A DNA stretch of 64,000 nucleotides from Flammeovirgaceae bacterium UBA1842. Lineage in GTDB: Bacteria > Bacteroidota > Bacteroidia > Cytophagales > Cyclobacteriaceae. Below the pieces are notes generated by a model that saw nothing but the letters and a program-made list of their open reading frames with translations, was not told the origin of the DNA and ran no database searches. Shown piece by piece: positions 1 through 9,363 of the stretch. Position numbers and translations under genes: made by a program. The DNA is taken from positions 62,001 to 126,000 of the forward strand of contig DDIU01000036.1 in NCBI GenBank assembly GCA_002338655.1, written 5' to 3'. Numbering within the stretch: the first letter of the stretch is position 1; the number at the start of each line of letters is the position of its first letter.

Positions 1-324
1 AGAAAAATTAATGTCATCCATCGTATTGAGCGGTACCAGGTGAACATGGGTATGTGGCACTTCCAATCCAATAACGGCTACACCGATCCGTAAGCATGGA
101 ATAGCCTTCTTCACAGCCTTAGCCACTTTCTTAGAAAAAACCATTAATCTCTCTAATTGTTGGTCTTCCAAATCAAAGATATAATCTATCTCCTTTTTTG
201 GCACCACCAAACAGTGACCCTCTACTAGGGGGTTAATATCAAGAAAGCTTATAAACTCCTCATTTTCAGCAATTATATGCCCCGGAATTTCCCTGTTTAT
301 GATTTTTGTAAATAACGATGCCAT
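1..324 (-). CDS. HIT-family (histidine triad) protein, 3' end outside window
   Basis: Only the first 108 codons are visible; the gene runs off the left edge. The start ATG (324-322) overlaps the greA stop by one base, so the two are probably translationally coupled. Seen: an N-terminal stretch typical of HIT hydrolases (SLFTKIINREIPGHIIAEN) and, near residues 92-96, the triad HTHVHLVPL. HIT proteins hydrolyse nucleoside phosphoramidates or dinucleoside polyphosphates, with the middle triad His as nucleophile. The exact substrate cannot be told. Pairing of greA with a HIT gene is common in Bacteroidota. Confidence 0.9.
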   Translation of the reverse strand, partial: MASLFTKIINREIPGHIIAENEEFISFLDINPLVEGHCLVVPKKEIDYIFDLEDQQLERLMVFSKKVAKAVKKAIPCLRIGVAVIGLEVPHTHVHLVPLNTMDDINFS

Positions 325-797
325 CAGATACCTATTTCTATTATTTCAAATTCAATATCGCCTCCTGGAGTTTGAATCTTTGCTTTTTCACCTGCTTTTT
401 TACCTAAAAGCCCCTTTCCTATTGGAGACTGAACAGATATTTTACTCGCTTTCAAATCGGCTTCCTCTTCTGAAACCAACGTGTAAGTAAATGTAGCACC
501 ATTCTTATTGTTTTTTATTTTCACTTTAGAAAGAATGGAAACTTTTGAAGTGTCAATGGTACTTTCATCCAGCACACGTGCATTTCCTACTACCTCCTCC
601 AATTGCGCTATTTTTGCTTCTAGATGTCCTTGTGCATCTTTAGCAGCATCATATTCCGCATTTTCACTAAGGTCACCTTTATCCCTGGCCTCAGCTATTT
701 GCTTTGCAATGTCCGTTCTACCTTTAGATTTCAGCTCATTCAATTCTTTCTTGAGCTTATCTAATCCCTCTTTCGTATAGTATGCTATTTTTCCCAT
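324..797 (-). CDS. greA: Transcription elongation factor GreA
   Basis: The product is 157 residues, the normal GreA length. It rescues backtracked RNA polymerase by stimulating transcript cleavage through the secondary channel. Seen: an N-terminal antiparallel coiled coil (about residues 8-75) with the acidic tip region DLSENAEYDAAKDAQ, then the C-terminal FKBP-like domain with SPIGKGLLGKKAGE near residues 125-138. The gene is followed by the HIT gene with a one-base overlap. Upstream lies a terminator-like hairpin (833-853) that separates it from the pentapeptide-repeat gene. Identification is secure. Confidence 0.97.
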   Translation of the reverse strand: MGKIAYYTKEGLDKLKKELNELKSKGRTDIAKQIAEARDKGDLSENAEYDAAKDAQGHLEAKIAQLEEVVGNARVLDESTIDTSKVSILSKVKIKNNKNGATFTYTLVSEEEADLKASKISVQSPIGKGLLGKKAGEKAKIQTPGGDIEFEIIEIGI

Positions 798-819
798 AAG
801 TTCAAAAATCAGTTCTTCT

Positions 820-853
820 ATAAAAATAAATAAACGGCCACAATGTAGCCGTT
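820..853 (-). terminator. Rho-independent terminator between pentapeptide gene and greA
   Basis: On the minus strand a 9-bp stem (AACGGCTAC / GTGGCCGTT, one U-G pair, loop ATT) is followed by the T-rich tail TATTTATTTTTAT. It lies downstream of the 916-1758 gene and just upstream of greA, so it probably ends the former transcript. Confidence 0.7.
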
Positions 854-915
854 CAACTATTATACTTGTTAATATACATTACAAAGGTAAGTGTTTCCTA
901 ATTAAAGGCAAATAC

Positions 916-1758
916 CTATTTACCTACCAGTTCGGGAATATTTGATTTAATCTGATTTAATATTTCTTCATCAAATTGGGCGAGATACAATGTTTTAGCC
1001 TTGGTGAGTTGCTCTATTGTCAATCCTTTGGCACCCCTTAAGTCTGCTTTATATAAACTGGCATTTTCAAAATCAGCACCTGTCAAATAACAGCCCCTTA
1101 AATTAGACTCCATCAAAAAAGCATTTTTAAAATTTGATTTAATTAAAAAGGCATTCTCCAATTGTGCTTTAATTAAATAGGCATCTTTAAAATTTGCCCC
1201 ACTTGCATAAGCCCCTTTCAAATTGGCCTGATTCAAATTAGAATTTTCAAGATTTGTTTGGTTCAACCTGGTGTTTTCCAAATTGGTTTCAATTAAAAAA
1301 GCATTGGAAATATCCGCTGAATTAAGATTTGATCCGGCTAAATTAACATAGTTAAGGTTAGTCCGTGACAGGTGGCAATTTACCAAGTTTATTTCACGGA
1401 TATTATGTCTATTCAGTCGTTTGATGTTACCCACAGTCCTAAAGGCAGCTTCCTCTGATTCCCATAAACGGAAGTCATCTATTTCATCCTTATAAGTCCT
1501 TATTCTTTGGCGCATTTCACCATTCTTGTTCAACCAAAAAATGAGCATACCAATGATGGCAATATCAAATAGCATTCCATGAGCTTCGGCCATAACCTGC
1601 TCGAAGAAGCCATTGAAATCATTCATATAATATTTGAAGCTAAACCCAAGTACTATAATAGATAAGATCACCAGCACGATAGCAGATGTCAGAATAGGCT
1701 TCTCAATAATTGAGTTTACATATTCTATAAATTTCTTTTTCTGATTTTCTTTAATCAT
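916..1758 (-). CDS. Two-TM pentapeptide-repeat membrane protein
   Basis: A 280-residue protein. Seen: two hydrophobic segments (about residues 21-42 and 58-76), a short charged linker, then from about residue 120 to 250 a run of A(D/N)LXX-like pentapeptides (NLENSNLNQANLKGA, ADFENASLYKADLRGA). Such repeats fold into a right-handed quadrilateral beta-helix. The family includes gyrase-protecting Qnr/MfpA proteins, but membrane-anchored forms like this have no established function. It stands alone, with a terminator hairpin downstream (820-853). The fold is clear from sequence; the role is unknown. Confidence 0.85.
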   Translation of the reverse strand: MIKENQKKKFIEYVNSIIEKPILTSAIVLVILSIIVLGFSFKYYMNDFNGFFEQVMAEAHGMLFDIAIIGMLIFWLNKNGEMRQRIRTYKDEIDDFRLWESEEAAFRTVGNIKRLNRHNIREINLVNCHLSRTNLNYVNLAGSNLNSADISNAFLIETNLENTRLNQTNLENSNLNQANLKGAYASGANFKDAYLIKAQLENAFLIKSNFKNAFLMESNLRGCYLTGADFENASLYKADLRGAKGLTIEQLTKAKTLYLAQFDEEILNQIKSNIPELVGK

Positions 1759-1868
1759 CAGCTCAATTCCAAAATATCTATTTATCCTATATTACTAAAA
1801 ATGCACTACAAATTAAAAGCATCACTAAAATAAAACATTGCTATGAATGTAATATTCAAGGCGTTATG

Positions 1869-2816
1869 TTATGAAAGTTCACGACTTAATTTCCCTATAA
1901 GAACTTTATTGATCAATACATAAGATTCATAGGACCATCCGGCTATATGCGGAGTAAGTATGATTTTATCCGAATTAGATAAATATTCAAAATTACTTTT
2001 TTGCTGATCCGTAAAATTATTCAACTTTTCATTCTCCAAAACATCCAGTGCCGCCCCAATTATACGGCCATTTTCTATCTGTTCTATCAATGCAGATGTA
2101 TTTACTACTTCCCCGCGTGAAGTATTTATAAGCCATATTGGTTTTTTGAAATTTTTGATAAAATCGTTATCAACATAACTGCCCGTTTCTTCTGTAAGTG
2201 GCACATGCAAACTGAGAATATCCGTATTGATGAATAATTCCTCCAGGCTTACCTCTTCAAATCCTTTGGCAGCAAATCCGGATTTATATTTATCATAGAC
2301 TAAAATCCTACAGCCAAAATTTTTCATTTTATCGACAAAAGCAGAACCCATATGGCCATACCCTATAATACCAACCGTCTTATTCACGATCTCATGCCCC
2401 CTATTTGATTCCCTATCCCAAATCAACCCTCTGACTTCCTTATCGGCTTTTACAATATTGTTTAAGAGTGAAAACAATAACCCTACTGTATGTTCGGCAA
2501 GTGCATTTCTATTGCCTTCAGGTGCATTTATTATTTTAATTCCCTTTGATTCAATGTAGGCAACATCCAGATTGTCGATACCCGCACCTGCCCTGCATAT
2601 AAATTTCAGGTTGGTGGCACTAGCCAACAGCTCCTTGTCAACAAAGGTTTTACTTCTAATAACAAGGCCGTCATAGGCTGGTAATTGTTCAATGATCTGA
2701 ACCCTGGAAATATCAGGTTGGTGATTAGCATTAACCCCTATCCCTTCCAACATGGAGGTTAAACTTGGGTGCATCTTATCTACGATAAGAAAACGTAAGG
2801 TATTGGAATTGGTCAA
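1869..2816 (-). CDS. D-2-hydroxyacid dehydrogenase (SerA/phosphoglycerate-dehydrogenase-like)
   Basis: A 315-residue NAD-dependent D-isomer-specific 2-hydroxyacid dehydrogenase. Seen: the Rossmann motif VGIIGYGHMG near residue 148, catalytic Arg in NTSRGEVV, a Glu in the DVLENEKLN region, and His in TPHIAGWS. The C-terminal ACT domain of long SerA proteins is absent, so this is the short form. It may act in serine synthesis, but glycerate or other 2-keto acids are equally possible substrates. The start ATG overlaps the mgtE stop by 4 bp (2813-2816), placing it as third gene of rsmA-mgtE-dehydrogenase. Confidence 0.88.
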   Translation of the reverse strand: MTNSNTLRFLIVDKMHPSLTSMLEGIGVNANHQPDISRVQIIEQLPAYDGLVIRSKTFVDKELLASATNLKFICRAGAGIDNLDVAYIESKGIKIINAPEGNRNALAEHTVGLLFSLLNNIVKADKEVRGLIWDRESNRGHEIVNKTVGIIGYGHMGSAFVDKMKNFGCRILVYDKYKSGFAAKGFEEVSLEELFINTDILSLHVPLTEETGSYVDNDFIKNFKKPIWLINTSRGEVVNTSALIEQIENGRIIGAALDVLENEKLNNFTDQQKSNFEYLSNSDKIILTPHIAGWSYESYVLINKVLIGKLSRELS

Positions 2817-4171
2817 AGTATTAAATGTATTATATAAAAGTAAACAGCTAGGCCTAACAGGTCATTAGTAGTGGTGATAAAGGGCCCAGAAGCCACCGCT
2901 GGATTTACTCCAATTTTATCCAGTAACAACGGTGTAATCGTACCCAAAAAAGAGGCAATAAGCACCACACAAAATAGTGCGATGGAAACAACCAAAGACA
3001 AGTTGAGATCACCTCCGGTAATAAGGTTAAACACATAAACCATTACAGACAAGAACAAGCCATTGATGACTGCCGTTACCAATACCTTGGCCAGCCTTTT
3101 GAGCATTCCCCCACCAAAAGCAGAAGGATTGGCCAAGCTTTGTACTACTATGGAAGAAGATTGAATGCCGACATTACCACCAGTGGCTTGTATTAAGGGT
3201 ATAAAAAATGCAATGGCCGTAATACGAAGCAAATCATCTTCAAATATACCTATGAATTTGGCGCTTATAAAACCGCCCAAAACGCCCACTATCAACCAGG
3301 GTAATCGGGCCTTGGTTAAGTCCCAAATACTATCATCTTCTTCTACATCCCCTGCGATACCAGACATTATTTGGCGTTCTTCTTCCGCCTGTTCAGTAAT
3401 TACATCAACAATGTCATCGATGGTAATCCTTCCCAATAATTTACCATGTACATTGACTACTGGTATGGCCTCTAAATCATACTTACGCATTAGCTGAGCC
3501 ACCTCCTCTTCAGAAGCATAGGTATGAACAGAAATTAAATCTGAGTCATAAATCTCTGCAATAAGTTTTTTATCGCCAGCTAATATTAGCCGCCTAAGTG
3601 AAACCCTCCCCAATAGAATCTCCTGATCATCAACTACATATACTGAGTAAAGTTTTTGAATATTTTCCGCTTGTCTGCGAATCTCTTCAATACATTGAAT
3701 CACTGTCCAATTTACATTGGCTTTGACAAGCTCCTTCGCCATGAGTCCACCCGCCACATCATCTTCATAGCGTAGCAGATCAAGAATATTTGCTTCTTTT
3801 TCAGCATCATCCAGCCCGGCTATTACCTCCTCACGGTTCTTTACCGATAGCTCATTAAGAATATCTACGGCATCATCAGAATCAAGATGATATACTATTT
3901 GTGTGATCTCTTCGGGCTCAAAGGTCTTGAGAAATTTTTCCCGTAGATCTTCATCTAGGTCGTTAATAATTTCCGCCCGAATATTGGCATCGAGCAAATC
4001 AAGTACATACTTCGAATCTTCCGAATTAAATTCATAAAGTAATGTTGAAATATCCGCAGAGTTTACCCCTTCTAAACTTTGCTTAATAAAGTCCACATCA
4101 CAATTAATGACAGCCTCATGAAAGCGCTCACGAAATTCATTAGAAAGTTCAAACTGTACTATTGGTTCCAA
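2813..4171 (-). CDS. mgtE: Magnesium transporter MgtE
   Basis: The product is 452 residues, normal for MgtE, a homodimeric Mg2+ channel gated by cytosolic Mg2+. Seen: an acidic N-terminal superhelical domain (DLDEDLREKFLKTFEPEE), a CBS-domain pair around residues 140-255, and a C-terminal five-helix pore domain beginning near residue 285 and containing PLIQATGGNVGIQSSS, the conserved pore region. The gene overlaps rsmA upstream by 13 bp and the dehydrogenase downstream by 4 bp. No Mg-sensing leader is evident because the gene lies inside an operon. Confidence 0.95.
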   Translation of the reverse strand: MEPIVQFELSNEFRERFHEAVINCDVDFIKQSLEGVNSADISTLLYEFNSEDSKYVLDLLDANIRAEIINDLDEDLREKFLKTFEPEEITQIVYHLDSDDAVDILNELSVKNREEVIAGLDDAEKEANILDLLRYEDDVAGGLMAKELVKANVNWTVIQCIEEIRRQAENIQKLYSVYVVDDQEILLGRVSLRRLILAGDKKLIAEIYDSDLISVHTYASEEEVAQLMRKYDLEAIPVVNVHGKLLGRITIDDIVDVITEQAEEERQIMSGIAGDVEEDDSIWDLTKARLPWLIVGVLGGFISAKFIGIFEDDLLRITAIAFFIPLIQATGGNVGIQSSSIVVQSLANPSAFGGGMLKRLAKVLVTAVINGLFLSVMVYVFNLITGGDLNLSLVVSIALFCVVLIASFLGTITPLLLDKIGVNPAVASGPFITTTNDLLGLAVYFYIIHLIL

Positions 4172-4935
4172 TTTTCGATCTGTTTTGAAAGTAACACAAA
4201 GTCGTCAACCGAGAGGGTCTCTGCCCTTCTATTTAATATTTCCAATTCAACAACTTCGGGGGGCAAATTTAGAGGTTTTAGTGCGTTGCGCAATGTTTTA
4301 CGTCTATTTTGAAAACCCTGCTTTATAACTCTTTTAAATAGCTTTTCATCACAATCAAGCGTAATGGTTTCATTTCTTATAAGCCGGATGACCCCAGATC
4401 TGACTTTAGGTGGTGGGTGAAATACATGTGGTTCCACATCGAACAAATATTCCATTTTATAATAGGCTTGCAATAGTACACTCAGTATGCCATAGTCCTT
4501 ATTGCCCGGAGGGGAAACCAACCTTTTAGCCACTTCATATTGCAGCATGCATATCACATTGTCAACCCTGTCTTTTACTTCAAGAACCTTAAAGAATATC
4601 TGTGAGGAAATGTTATATGGAAAGTTTCCAATAATGCTAAAATGATCTGTTGGGATGTAATCAATATCCTTTCTAATAAAGTCGCCATATAAAGTTCTAT
4701 CCTGAAGATCGGGATAATGTTGATGCAGGTAATCAACGGATTCCCTATCCAGATCAATGAGCATAAGCCGGTCGTTATATTCCTCTACCAAATATTTGGT
4801 GAGCACGCCAGTGCCCGGACCTATTTCCAAAATGGTTTCTTTGGGATTGGCTTCATTTAATGCTTTGACAATATCAAGTGCAATAGACTCGTCAGTCAGG
4901 AAGTGTTGTCCGAGATGTTTTTTGGCCTTTACCAT
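4159..4935 (-). CDS. rsmA: 16S rRNA dimethyladenosine transferase RsmA/KsgA
   Basis: A 258-residue SAM-dependent methyltransferase that dimethylates two adjacent adenosines in the 3' hairpin of 16S rRNA during 30S maturation. Seen: the N-terminal signature KKHLGQHFLTD, SAM-binding loop EIGPGTGVLTKYL near residue 37, and catalytic motif GNFPYNISSQ near residue 106 (NFPY where NLPY is usual, an accepted variant). The C-terminal helical domain is present. First gene of the minus-strand set rsmA-mgtE-dehydrogenase; divergent from pdxA. Confidence 0.96.
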   Translation of the reverse strand: MVKAKKHLGQHFLTDESIALDIVKALNEANPKETILEIGPGTGVLTKYLVEEYNDRLMLIDLDRESVDYLHQHYPDLQDRTLYGDFIRKDIDYIPTDHFSIIGNFPYNISSQIFFKVLEVKDRVDNVICMLQYEVAKRLVSPPGNKDYGILSVLLQAYYKMEYLFDVEPHVFHPPPKVRSGVIRLIRNETITLDCDEKLFKRVIKQGFQNRRKTLRNALKPLNLPPEVVELEILNRRAETLSVDDFVLLSKQIENWNQ

Positions 4936-5014
4936 TCATTTTCAATGATTAGAAAATACTTTAACTTGCAACAAAATCATAATTCAACAGAAGCGAGTAA
5001 AGTTATTAAAAATA

Positions 5015-6043
5015 ATGAGCAGTTTTTCACAAGAAAAAGATAATCCAAAAATAGGTATTACCATTGGTGACCTGAATGGGATTGGCCCTGAAGTCATCAT
5101 TAAAGCTCTGAATGACAATAGAATACTTAAATTTTTTACACCTGTAGTATATGGATCAACCAAAGTATTATCCTACTACCGGAAGGCCTTTGATATGACC
5201 GACTTCAATTATGCTCAGTTTCGTGATAATCGATTTCACAAAGGGAAGGTAAATGTGGTGAATTGCTGGGAAGAAATGATCGAAATAAATGTTGGAAAAG
5301 AAATACCGGAAGCCGGTGCAGCTGCATTTAAGGCTTTACAAAAAGCGGTTGATCATTTGAAAGAAGGACTCATTGATGCGGTGGTTACTGCGCCAATAAA
5401 TAAGAACAATACACAGTCTGACGAATTTAAATTTCCAGGACACACTGAATATTTCACTGAATGTTTTGGGGCTAAAGATAGTCTGATGCTCCTAGCCAAT
5501 AAGGATTTAAAAGTTGGTGTGGTTACAGGTCATATCCCGCTAAAAGAAGTGAGCAACAAAATAACAAAGGAGCTTATTATAAAGAAGCTAATTATTATGG
5601 AGAATTCACTGAAGAATGATTTTGGCCTTTCCAAACCACGAATAGCGGTACTTGGGCTTAACCCCCATGCTGGTGAAGGTGGGTTGTTGGGAGAAGAAGA
5701 TGACCAGATCATCCGTCCTGCTGTAAATGAATTTAAAGAAAAAGGTAAACTTGTATTTGGTCCCTTCCCAGCTGATGGTTTCTTTGGAAAAGGCGATTAT
5801 AAAAAATTTGATGCGGTGCTGGCCATGTATCACGACCAAGGCCTTATTCCATTCAAAACCCTAGCATTTGAAAATGGAGTGAATTTTACGGCAGGATTGT
5901 CAATAATACGCACCTCACCAGATCATGGTACAGCGTTTGACATTGCGGGTAAAAATTTAGCCAATGAAGAGTCAATGAAAGAAGCGCTTTTTATGGCCTA
6001 TGATATCTATAAAAACCGTTCAGAACAAAATAAAACTGAATAG
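5015..6043 (+). CDS. pdxA: 4-hydroxythreonine-4-phosphate dehydrogenase PdxA
   Basis: A 342-residue enzyme of DXP-dependent pyridoxal phosphate synthesis; it oxidises 4-phosphohydroxy-L-threonine with NAD(P)+. Seen: N-terminal IGITIGDLNGIGPEV, substrate loop TAPINKNN, and the three metal-binding His of the family in FPGHTEYFTE, MYHDQGLIPFK and RTSPDHGTAFDIAG. Length and motif order are typical. The ATG at 5015 is preceded by an A-rich stretch and is divergent from rsmA; the two genes are neighbours in many bacteria. Confidence 0.96.
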   Translation: MSSFSQEKDNPKIGITIGDLNGIGPEVIIKALNDNRILKFFTPVVYGSTKVLSYYRKAFDMTDFNYAQFRDNRFHKGKVNVVNCWEEMIEINVGKEIPEAGAAAFKALQKAVDHLKEGLIDAVVTAPINKNNTQSDEFKFPGHTEYFTECFGAKDSLMLLANKDLKVGVVTGHIPLKEVSNKITKELIIKKLIIMENSLKNDFGLSKPRIAVLGLNPHAGEGGLLGEEDDQIIRPAVNEFKEKGKLVFGPFPADGFFGKGDYKKFDAVLAMYHDQGLIPFKTLAFENGVNFTAGLSIIRTSPDHGTAFDIAGKNLANEESMKEALFMAYDIYKNRSEQNKTE

Positions 6044-6134
6044 CCCGAATATTATCCACTTAAAATCAAATTCAGCAGTATTCTTTAATCTTAATCAAAT
6101 CAATTATCTTTAACTGCTCAGTCTACGATTAAAA

Positions 6135-6521
6135 ATGGATATCATAACCCGAAAGCAACTTAATATTCTTATACAGTTGGCTGTATCTGACAAACACTTT
6201 TCAAGTCTTGAAAGGGAAAAAATATTTGAAATTGCCAGGATTAGAAAGTTTCCAGCTGAATCGGTCAAAGAGCTTATCCTAAACCCCGAACCTATTGGTT
6301 CTTTTGGGGCGCTATCTGATAATCAAAAATTTGAATATCTGTATGCCTGTATTGACTTAATGCTTATTGATAAAAAAATATTTGAAACGGAAATAACCTT
6401 TTGTCGGGATATAGCCTACAAGTTAGGCTTCAAACGAGCTGTGGTTGATTTTTTACAAGATGAAATCTATAAACATGATAAGGAAGACCTCAAAAGTATG
6501 ATATTGAGAGAGTACACTTAG
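6135..6521 (+). CDS. TerB-like protein, paralog 1
   Basis: A 128-residue mainly alpha-helical protein. It matches the 131-residue product at 58657-59052 along its whole length: QLNILIQLAVSD against QLNVLIQLAASD, and LSDNQKFEYLY against LTDDQKFEHLY. This pattern fits the TerB/DjlA-N helical fold (acidic, metal-binding in tellurite-resistance TerB), but the assignment rests on pattern only. No other ter genes are nearby. It stands between pdxA and the DUF177 gene, with its own upstream gap of 91 bp. Function unknown. Confidence 0.6.
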   Translation: MDIITRKQLNILIQLAVSDKHFSSLEREKIFEIARIRKFPAESVKELILNPEPIGSFGALSDNQKFEYLYACIDLMLIDKKIFETEITFCRDIAYKLGFKRAVVDFLQDEIYKHDKEDLKSMILREYT

Positions 6522-6579
6522 AGACTCCGAATGCTAAAAAACGTTTGGCGTTATCTTTTAATATTCAGATTTATCTTAT

Positions 6580-6587
6580 TAACTTTG
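6580..6587 (+). promoter_or_regulatory. Bacteroidota -7 box upstream of DUF177-rpmF-plsX cluster
   Basis: TAACTTTG matches the phylum's TAnnTTTG element and lies 25 bp before the ATG at 6613. No clear -33 TTG at normal spacing is seen, so the call rests on the -7 box and position. Confidence 0.5.
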
Positions 6588-6612
6588 CAACCTTAAATTG
6601 AGGGGAAGGGGT

Positions 6613-7128
6613 ATGAATTTGCTTGATAGATACCATATTGACATATTTAAACTAAGCAATGCAATTCATGAATACGATTTTAAATTCGATGATGAATTTT
6701 TTGCTGGGTTTGAGAACAGTATTGTAAGCGTTGGAACAGGAACAGTAAAGGCCAAGCTTGACAAAAACGAATCGTTCATAAAGATGACGATTGATATAGA
6801 TGCTAATATTGAATTGGAGTGTGACCGTTCATTGGATAAATTTAACTATCCAATAAATATGTCAAACACCATCATCTTTAAATACGGGGACGAAGAGAAG
6901 GAATTAGATGATGAAATTGTTGTGATAACACGTAATACACAACGATTGAATATAGCTCAATATATATATGAATTCATAGGGACTGAAATTCCAATGAAGA
7001 AATTGCATCCTAGGTTCGATGATTCGGACGATAAAGATGAATTGATATATAGAAGTGAAAGTGATACTGAGGAGAAAGCTGACAATGAAGTTGATCCTAG
7101 GTGGAACGCATTAAAAAATTTGAAGTAA
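6613..7128 (+). CDS. DUF177 (YceD-like) protein, large-subunit rRNA accumulation
   Basis: A 171-residue DUF177 protein. The ATG at 6613 is chosen over an in-frame TTG at 6598 because the bases between them (AGGGGAAGGGG) look like a ribosome binding site and the product then starts MNLLDRYHIDIFKLSN. Seen: the conserved IELECDRSLDKF region near residue 80 and an acidic C-terminal tail. The family is linked to 23S rRNA accumulation and is encoded directly before rpmF in most bacteria, as here (29-bp gap). Family assignment is firm; mechanism is not known. Confidence 0.88.
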   Translation: MNLLDRYHIDIFKLSNAIHEYDFKFDDEFFAGFENSIVSVGTGTVKAKLDKNESFIKMTIDIDANIELECDRSLDKFNYPINMSNTIIFKYGDEEKELDDEIVVITRNTQRLNIAQYIYEFIGTEIPMKKLHPRFDDSDDKDELIYRSESDTEEKADNEVDPRWNALKNLK

Positions 7129-7157
7129 AATACTAACAGTAAATAAATAATAATACA

Positions 7158-7349
7158 ATGGCACATCCTAAGAGAAAAATCTCAAAATCAAGAAGGGATA
7201 AAAGAAGAACGCATTATACTGCTGAGGCTAAAAATCTTGCCGTTTGCCCTACAACGGGAGAATTTCACTTACCACACCGGGCTTTTTGGCTTGAAGGCAA
7301 GCTTTACTACAAAGGTAAAGTGGTAATGGAAAAAGAGGTACTAGCATAA
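7158..7349 (+). CDS. rpmF: 50S ribosomal protein L32
   Basis: A 63-residue basic protein starting AHPKRKISKSRRDKRRTHY, the L32 signature. The four-Cys zinc motif of some L32 proteins is reduced here to a single Cys (LAVCPTTGEFHLPH), so this is the zinc-independent form. It sits between the DUF177 gene and plsX (10-bp gap), the order conserved across bacteria, which links ribosome synthesis to lipid synthesis. Confidence 0.97.
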   Translation: MAHPKRKISKSRRDKRRTHYTAEAKNLAVCPTTGEFHLPHRAFWLEGKLYYKGKVVMEKEVLA

Positions 7350-7359
7350 TCCTGTAGCT

Positions 7360-8301
7360 GTGAAAATTGCACTCGATGCAATGGGAGGTGACTTTGCCCC
7401 TGACTGTACAGTTCAGGGTGCTTGGCTTGCCTTACAAGAATCACCGGAAGACACCTCAATAGTTCTGGTTGGGAAGGAGTCTGTCATTAATGCAAAGCTT
7501 AAAGAGCTTAATATTAATAGCCGTCAGATTGAAGTTGTAAATGCTGACGAGGTTATTGAAATGGGTGAACACCCAACCAAAGCCCTCTCCCATAAGCCAA
7601 ACGCAAGTATACCAGTAGGCTTTGGTCTTCTTAAATCTGGTGCCGTTAAAGCCTTTGCCAGTGCGGGCAATACTGGAGCTATGCATGTCGGGGCCATGTT
7701 TACTGTTAGGGCGATTGAGGGGATTATCAGACCAGGTATTGCAGGGTTTATACCCAAAGAATCAGGTGGATTTGGTGTAATCATGGATGTTGGCGCAAAT
7801 GCTGACTGTAAACCAGATGTACTTTACCAATTTGGCCAGATTGCTTCATTATACGCCAAGCACGTTTTTGAGATACCCAATCCTAAGATCGGACTCATGA
7901 ACCTTGGAGAAGAAGAGCAGAAAGGCACACTACTCACACAAGCCGCTTTTCAATTACTAAAACTAAATCCAGAGCTTAATTTCATAGGCAACATTGAAGG
8001 GAGAGATTTGTTCAATGATAAAGCTGATGTTATCATTTGTGACGGATTTACCGGTAACGTAATTTTAAAAATGGCCGAATCCTTTTATGACTTATTGGAG
8101 GCCCGAAAGATAAAGCATCCATTTTTCGATAAGTTTAATTATGAAGCTATTGGCGGAAGTCCTATCTTGGGCGTCAATGGGAATGTGGTAATCGGGCACG
8201 GGGTATCGAGCGCAGTTGCCATAAAGAATATGTTACTATTGTCATTGAAAATGGCAGAGTCAAATATTCATCTGAAGATTAAAGAAAAGTTTGAAGAATA
8301 A
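7360..8301 (+). CDS. plsX: Phosphate acyltransferase PlsX
   Basis: A 313-residue enzyme that makes acyl-phosphate from acyl-ACP for phospholipid synthesis. Seen: the N-terminal signature KIALDAMGGDFAPD, ASAGNTGAMHVGAMF, DVGANADCKPD and VICDGFTGNVILK, all typical of PlsX. The start codon is GTG at 7360, 10 bp after rpmF; no ATG fits the conserved N-terminus. It is followed by fabH after 10 bp, giving a tight rpmF-plsX-fabH run. Confidence 0.96.
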   Translation: MKIALDAMGGDFAPDCTVQGAWLALQESPEDTSIVLVGKESVINAKLKELNINSRQIEVVNADEVIEMGEHPTKALSHKPNASIPVGFGLLKSGAVKAFASAGNTGAMHVGAMFTVRAIEGIIRPGIAGFIPKESGGFGVIMDVGANADCKPDVLYQFGQIASLYAKHVFEIPNPKIGLMNLGEEEQKGTLLTQAAFQLLKLNPELNFIGNIEGRDLFNDKADVIICDGFTGNVILKMAESFYDLLEARKIKHPFFDKFNYEAIGGSPILGVNGNVVIGHGVSSAVAIKNMLLLSLKMAESNIHLKIKEKFEE

Positions 8302-8311
8302 ACCATAAATA

Positions 8312-9310
8312 ATGGGTAAGATTAGAGCCGCAATCACAGGGGTTCATGGCTATGTTCCAGATTATGTTCTCACAAATCAGGAACTTGAGACCATGGTAGA
8401 AACCAATGATGAGTGGATTACCAGTAGAACAGGAATCAAAGAAAGAAGGGTTTTAAAAGGCGAAAGTAAAGGCACATCTGTAATTGGAATAGCCGCTGCT
8501 AAAGCCTTACTTAAAAAAACCAATACCAATCCGGAAGATATTGATCTGGTCATTTGTGCCACAATTACACCCGACATGGTTTTCCCGGCCACTGCCAATG
8601 TAATATCCGCTGGAATAGGTGCGGTCAATGCATTCAGCTATGACATAGGTGCTGCCTGCTCTGGATTTATATATGCCCTTACTACAGGATCACAGTTTAT
8701 CGAAACCGGTAAATACAAAAAAATCCTTGTAATTGGAGCAGATAAAATGTCCTCCATTATTGACTACAAAGACCGGACTACCTGCATTATCTTTGGTGAT
8801 GGTGGTGGGGCAGTATTATTGGAACCCACTGAAGATGGAGATGGTATTATCGACTCAATTCACAAAAGTGATGGTAATGGTGCGGCATCATTAAAAATGA
8901 TTGCTGGAGGTAGTGTGAAGCCTGCTTCGCACGAGTCTGTTGATGCCAAAGAACATTATGTCCGTCAGGATGGAGCCACAGTATTTAAATTTGCCGTTAC
9001 CAACATGGCAGATTACGCAGCCAAAATAATGGAACGAAATAACCTATCATCAGAAGATGTGGATTGGTTGGTGGCCCATCAGGCAAACAAAAGGATCATT
9101 GATGCTACAGCTAGCAGGATGGGACTTTCAGATGACAAGGTAATGATGAATATCAGTAAATACGGCAATACAACAGCAGGTACCATACCCCTATTGCTTT
9201 GGGATTACGAGTCTAAGCTGAAAAAGGGTGATAACGTAATTATTGCTGCTTTTGGTGGTGGATTTACCTGGGGTTCTATTTACCTCAAATGGGCTTATGA
9301 TTCTAAGTAA
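8312..9310 (+). CDS. fabH: Beta-ketoacyl-ACP synthase III FabH
   Basis: A 332-residue ketosynthase that starts fatty-acid synthesis by condensing acyl-CoA with malonyl-ACP. Seen: the catalytic triad as Cys in IGAACSGFIYAL (near residue 113), His in VAHQANKRI and Asn in GNTTAGTIPLL, plus the glycine-rich end FGGGFTWGS. Length and spacing are normal. It lies 10 bp after plsX and before efp; the cluster also supplies accB and accC, which make the malonyl-CoA substrate. Confidence 0.96.
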   Translation: MGKIRAAITGVHGYVPDYVLTNQELETMVETNDEWITSRTGIKERRVLKGESKGTSVIGIAAAKALLKKTNTNPEDIDLVICATITPDMVFPATANVISAGIGAVNAFSYDIGAACSGFIYALTTGSQFIETGKYKKILVIGADKMSSIIDYKDRTTCIIFGDGGGAVLLEPTEDGDGIIDSIHKSDGNGAASLKMIAGGSVKPASHESVDAKEHYVRQDGATVFKFAVTNMADYAAKIMERNNLSSEDVDWLVAHQANKRIIDATASRMGLSDDKVMMNISKYGNTTAGTIPLLLWDYESKLKKGDNVIIAAFGGGFTWGSIYLKWAYDSK

Positions 9311-9363
9311 GCAATTGTAATTGTAAAACGGATTTGTAACTTTATTTCTTAATTATTTAAAGC